Positions 31,396-33,458 of a stretch of 33,458 nucleotides of DNA are shown piece by piece. A model generated the notes under the pieces. It had not been told where the DNA came from. It was given only the letters and a program-made list of their open reading frames with translations, and did not search any database. Source of the DNA: Chryseobacterium sp. YIM B08800 (GTDB lineage Bacteria; Bacteroidota; Bacteroidia; Flavobacteriales; Weeksellaceae). The stretch's first letter is position 1; each line of letters starts with the position of its first letter. The translations under genes were made by a program, and so were the position numbers. The stretch spans positions 1 to 33,458 of the forward strand of contig NZ_JAPDKN010000012.1 in assembly GCF_026163565.1 (NCBI RefSeq). Direction: 5' to 3'.

Positions 31396-31806
31396 ATGAA
31401 AAATTTAAAAATTACAGCACTTCTTGCGGTTTTGGCATTCTCTCCGTTTTATGCAAACGTATTTCCGGTAACTCCGGTTTCAATTGTTAAAAAGGTAGCA
31501 GAAGCTGCAAAATGGAAAGCAGAATCTATTGACGTGGGGAAAATTCCTCAAGGAAAACCAAAAATCATCAGATTTGAGTTCACCAATACTTCATCACAGC
31601 CTATTATGATTGATAAAGTGGCACCATCATGTGGATGTACAACCGCTGATTATACAAAGACTAAAATTTTACCGGGAAAAACAGGATTTGTGGAAGCAAG
31701 TTACAATGCTGCTGCGGAAGGTCCATTTTCAAAATCAATTACAGTGACGATGAGTGACAATCAAAATCCAAAAATACTTTCTTTTAAAGGAACGGTTGTT
31801 AAGTAA
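31396..31806 (+). CDS. DUF1573 family exported protein
   Basis: The 136-residue protein has a signal peptide (about residues 1-20, LLAVLAFSPFYANVF). DUF1573 follows, an immunoglobulin-like beta-sandwich with the signature IRFEFTNTSSQPIMIDKVAPSCGCTTADYTKTKILPGKTGFVEASYN (about 54-100). The SCGCT Cys pair is the family hallmark. Related folds are found in ASPM/SPD-2/hydin proteins; the role in bacteria is not established. It is divergent from a two-component operon and its promoter carries phased TTAACA boxes, so it is a candidate target of that system. It ends at a strong terminator. Confidence 0.88.
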   Translation: MKNLKITALLAVLAFSPFYANVFPVTPVSIVKKVAEAAKWKAESIDVGKIPQGKPKIIRFEFTNTSSQPIMIDKVAPSCGCTTADYTKTKILPGKTGFVEASYNAAAEGPFSKSITVTMSDNQNPKILSFKGTVVK

Positions 31807-31835
31807 TTAATTTAATCTTGTTCAATATAAAAAAT

Positions 31836-31867
31836 AGTCTGTCAGATAATTGACAGACTGTTTTTTT
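31836..31867 (+). terminator. Terminator of the DUF1573 gene
   Basis: AGTCTGTCA (31836-31844) pairs perfectly with TGACAGACT (31851-31859), and G plus seven T follow. It is 30 bp past the stop at 31806. Confidence 0.9.
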
Positions 31868-32283
31868 GCACCTTAAATACAATAAATATCTAAAACCTTC
31901 TCGTCTTGCGATTTTCAAACTAATTTGGATATTTAAGCATTAAAAAACATTAGATAGTATATTTTATAGATTATACGTTTGATTGTAAATCTTTTTGAAT
32001 ATCCGTTATTTATCATAGCAAGGTTTTAACCACGAAGCGCACAAAGATTTCACGAAGAACACAATAGTTGTGAGCTTTGTGAATAAACTTAGTGTACGTT
32101 GTGGTAAAAAATAATCATAATTACAGCAAAGAGTTTTTAATTATAGCCTATTGCAGACAATCATTTAAATCTTTTATCTATTTTCTTTCATCTACTAAAA
32201 ACAATTATTTGTAGCATTATTTATCAAACTATTTTCGGGGATAACGTTTTAATATTTATTATTTTTAAGAAAAAATAAAACGT
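31868..32283. other. 416-bp gene-free region before the SDR gene
   Basis: It holds AT-rich sequence, an AACCAC...GTGGT repeat element (32024-32110) and, directly before the SDR start, 8-bp inverted arms ACGTTTTA (32244-32251) and TAAAACGT (32276-32283). No gene or exact TAnnTTTG box was found. Confidence 0.5.
32024..32110. repeat. AACCAC...GTGGT intergenic element
   Basis: TTTTAACCAC (32024-32033) is matched by GTGGTAAAA at the right end, with CACAAAG and CTTTGTG words inside pairing as well. I recall similar AACCACAAAG...CTTTGTGGTT elements scattered between genes in Chryseobacterium and other Flavobacteriia. No open reading frame. Confidence 0.5.
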
Positions 32284-33165
32284 ATGAATCTTTATACACA
32301 ACCGATGTTGCGTGAAGACGCTCTAAAAGATAAAGTTGCTATTGTTACAGGAGGCGGAAGCGGTCTTGGAAAAGCAATGACCAAATATTTCCTGCAATTA
32401 GGTGCAAAAGTGGTAATCACTTCAAGAAATTTAGAAAAACTTCAGGTTACTGCAAAAGAACTGGAAAACGAAACAGGAGGAAAAGTACTTTGTGTAGCTT
32501 GTGATGTAAGAAATTGGGATGAGGTTGAGGCTATGAAAGAAACCACTTTAAAAGAATTCGGAAAAATTGATATTTTATTAAATAATGCAGCAGGAAATTT
32601 TATTTCGCCCACAGAAAGATTAACGCATTCTGCTTTCGATTCTATTTTAGATATTGTTTTAAAAGGAACAAAAAACTGCACACTTTCTATCGGAAAACAT
32701 TGGATTGATTCAAAAACTCCCGGAACGGTTTTAAATATTGTTACAACTTACGCTTGGACAGGTTCTGCATACGTCGTTCCCTCTGCTTGCGCAAAAGCAG
32801 GCGTTTTGGCAATGACAAGAAGTTTAGCTGTGGAGTGGGCAAAATACGGAATCCGTTTTAATGCAATTGCTCCGGGACCATTTCCTACAAAAGGAGCTTG
32901 GGACAGATTGCTTCCGGGAGATTTGCAGGAAAAATTTGATATGAGGAAAAAAGTTCCGTTGAGAAGAGTAGGAGAACATCAGGAATTGGCAAACCTTGCA
33001 GCGTATCTGGTTTCAGATTATTCAGCTTATATGAATGGAGAAGTCGTTACAATCGATGGTGGGGAATGGCTTCAAGGTGCAGGTGAATTTAATATGCTTG
33101 AAGATATTCCACAGGAAATGTGGGATGCTTTGGAAGCAATGATCAAGGCAAAAAAATCCAATTAA
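32284..33165 (+). CDS. Short-chain dehydrogenase of the 2,4-dienoyl-CoA reductase type
   Basis: The 293-residue Rossmann-fold oxidoreductase has the cofactor loop TGGGSGLG (residues 22-29), ACDVRN (adenine contact), NNAAGNF (about 100-106) and the late IAPGPFPTKGAWDRL and VVTIDGGEWL segments. The usual catalytic YxxxK reads SACAK here, so the Tyr is replaced by Ser. That is typical of DECR-like SDRs, which reduce 2,4-dienoyl-CoA in unsaturated fatty-acid oxidation with NADPH. A fatty-acid role is therefore likely, though no other beta-oxidation gene is in the window. Its stop overlaps the first unit of a 7-bp tandem array. Confidence 0.85.
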   Translation: MNLYTQPMLREDALKDKVAIVTGGGSGLGKAMTKYFLQLGAKVVITSRNLEKLQVTAKELENETGGKVLCVACDVRNWDEVEAMKETTLKEFGKIDILLNNAAGNFISPTERLTHSAFDSILDIVLKGTKNCTLSIGKHWIDSKTPGTVLNIVTTYAWTGSAYVVPSACAKAGVLAMTRSLAVEWAKYGIRFNAIAPGPFPTKGAWDRLLPGDLQEKFDMRKKVPLRRVGEHQELANLAAYLVSDYSAYMNGEVVTIDGGEWLQGAGEFNMLEDIPQEMWDALEAMIKAKKSN

Positions 33166-33233
33166 TTATGAATTATGAATTATGAATTATGAATTATGAA
33201 TTATGAATTATGAATTATGAATTATGAATTATG
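33164..33233. repeat. Tandem array of ten AATTATG heptamers
   Basis: Ten perfect copies of the 7-bp unit AATTATG run from inside the SDR stop codon region to 33233. All copies are identical, which implies recent expansion or strong homogenisation. Confidence 0.95.
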
Positions 33234-33244
33234 AATTAATTTTG

Positions 33245-33290
33245 CTAACATCTAACATCTAACATCTAACATCTAACATCTAACATCTAA
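33245..33290. repeat. Tandem array of six CTAACAT heptamers
   Basis: Six perfect copies of CTAACAT (33245-33286) plus a partial CTAA. It shares the 7-bp period, but not the sequence, of the array 11 bp upstream. Confidence 0.95.
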
Positions 33291-33304
33291 AAAATATCAC
33301 GAAC

Positions 33305-33338
33305 AATGCTTCTCTATGAAACAGAAGCGTTATTTTTG
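33305..33338 (+). terminator. Terminator overlapping the -7 box of the next gene
   Basis: AATGCTTCT (33305-33313) pairs with AGAAGCGTT (33323-33331), with one G-U pair, then ATTTTTG follows. The T-run belongs to TATTTTTG (33331-33338), an exact TAnnTTTG match 25 bases before the start at 33364. The site may end SDR transcripts and start the next gene. Confidence 0.6.
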
Positions 33339-33363
33339 TTCTTTAATTTAAATAAGAACCCTA

Positions 33364-33458
33364 ATGAATTTCAGATTTTCAGCTCTATTACTATTTGTTT
33401 TTGCATGGAGCTTTTCTCAGAATTTAAAAGTAATGTCTTTCAACATCAGACTCAATGT
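33364..33458 (+). CDS. Endonuclease/exonuclease/phosphatase family protein, secreted (5' part only)
   Basis: Only the first 31 codons are in the window. They encode a signal peptide (MNFRFSALLLFVFAWSFSQ) followed by NLKVMSFNIRLN, the opening strand of endonuclease/exonuclease/phosphatase-fold enzymes with the metal-binding Asn in SFNIR. Such secreted proteins in Bacteroidota are often annotated as phosphodiesterases or nucleases; substrate is open. A TATTTTTG box lies 25 bases upstream. Confidence 0.7.
   Translation, partial: MNFRFSALLLFVFAWSFSQNLKVMSFNIRLN

Noticed and set aside
33164..33290. Heptamer arrays as a possible CRISPR
   Set aside because: Units are contiguous 7-mers without spacers, and no cas gene is nearby.

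Overview
The window looks like chromosomal DNA of a Chryseobacterium-like member of the Flavobacteriia (Bacteroidota). The DNA is AT-rich. Signal peptides typically end in -AQ or -GQ. The Bacteroidota -7 promoter box TAnnTTTG occurs before many genes, and Shine-Dalgarno sequences are inconspicuous. The gene families also fit: BshA of bacillithiol synthesis, DUF2851, DUF4254, DUF4292, GH92 and a Bacteroidota-type dihydroorotase. No rRNA, tRNA, CRISPR array or intact insertion sequence was found.

Layout. 1-3.2 kb (-): a RecB/AddA-type helicase-nuclease. 3.35-5.0 kb (+): two tandem paralogous secreted proteins with carboxypeptidase-regulatory-like folds, then a short frameshifted remnant of a third secreted protein, then a DUF2975 membrane protein with a YozG-type repressor. 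6-8 kb (-): a DUF2851-PspC-GNAT operon. 8.3-11.25 kb (-): a GH3 beta-N-acetylhexosaminidase and bshA. 11.36 kb (+): a small lipoprotein. 11.96-18.95 kb (-): a long envelope run of flippase, sugar nucleotidyltransferase, DUF4292 lipoprotein, EnvC-like protein, TatA, DUF4254, lipoprotein and ribA. 19.05 kb (+): dihydroorotase. 20.5-21.7 kb: azoR and an HxlR regulator, divergent around palindromic operators. 21.7-23.7 kb (-): a Crp/Fnr regulator and two unrecognised genes. 24.2-26.3 kb (-): an aldo/keto reductase and an AraC regulator. 26.7-29 kb (-): a GH92 mannosidase. 29.3-31.2 kb (-): a histidine kinase and response regulator, divergent from a DUF1573 protein at 31.4 kb (+). 32.3-33.2 kb (+): a DECR-like short-chain dehydrogenase. 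33.36 kb (+): the start of a secreted endonuclease/exonuclease/phosphatase-family protein that runs off the window.

Most genes are ordinary. The best signals are between genes. There are at least six families of dispersed imperfect palindromes or repeats, mostly just 3' of genes. Two unrelated 7-bp tandem arrays lie side by side. Several regulator-to-site pairings can be predicted from sequence alone: Crp/Fnr with GTGA-N6-TCAC, AraC with 21-bp-spaced direct repeats, a two-component system with helically phased TTAACA boxes, HxlR with palindromes, and YozG with a 12-bp palindrome. The least explained protein-coding unit is the two-gene pair at 22.6-23.7 kb, which has the predicted Crp/Fnr site upstream. 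I found no convincing new defence or mobile system.
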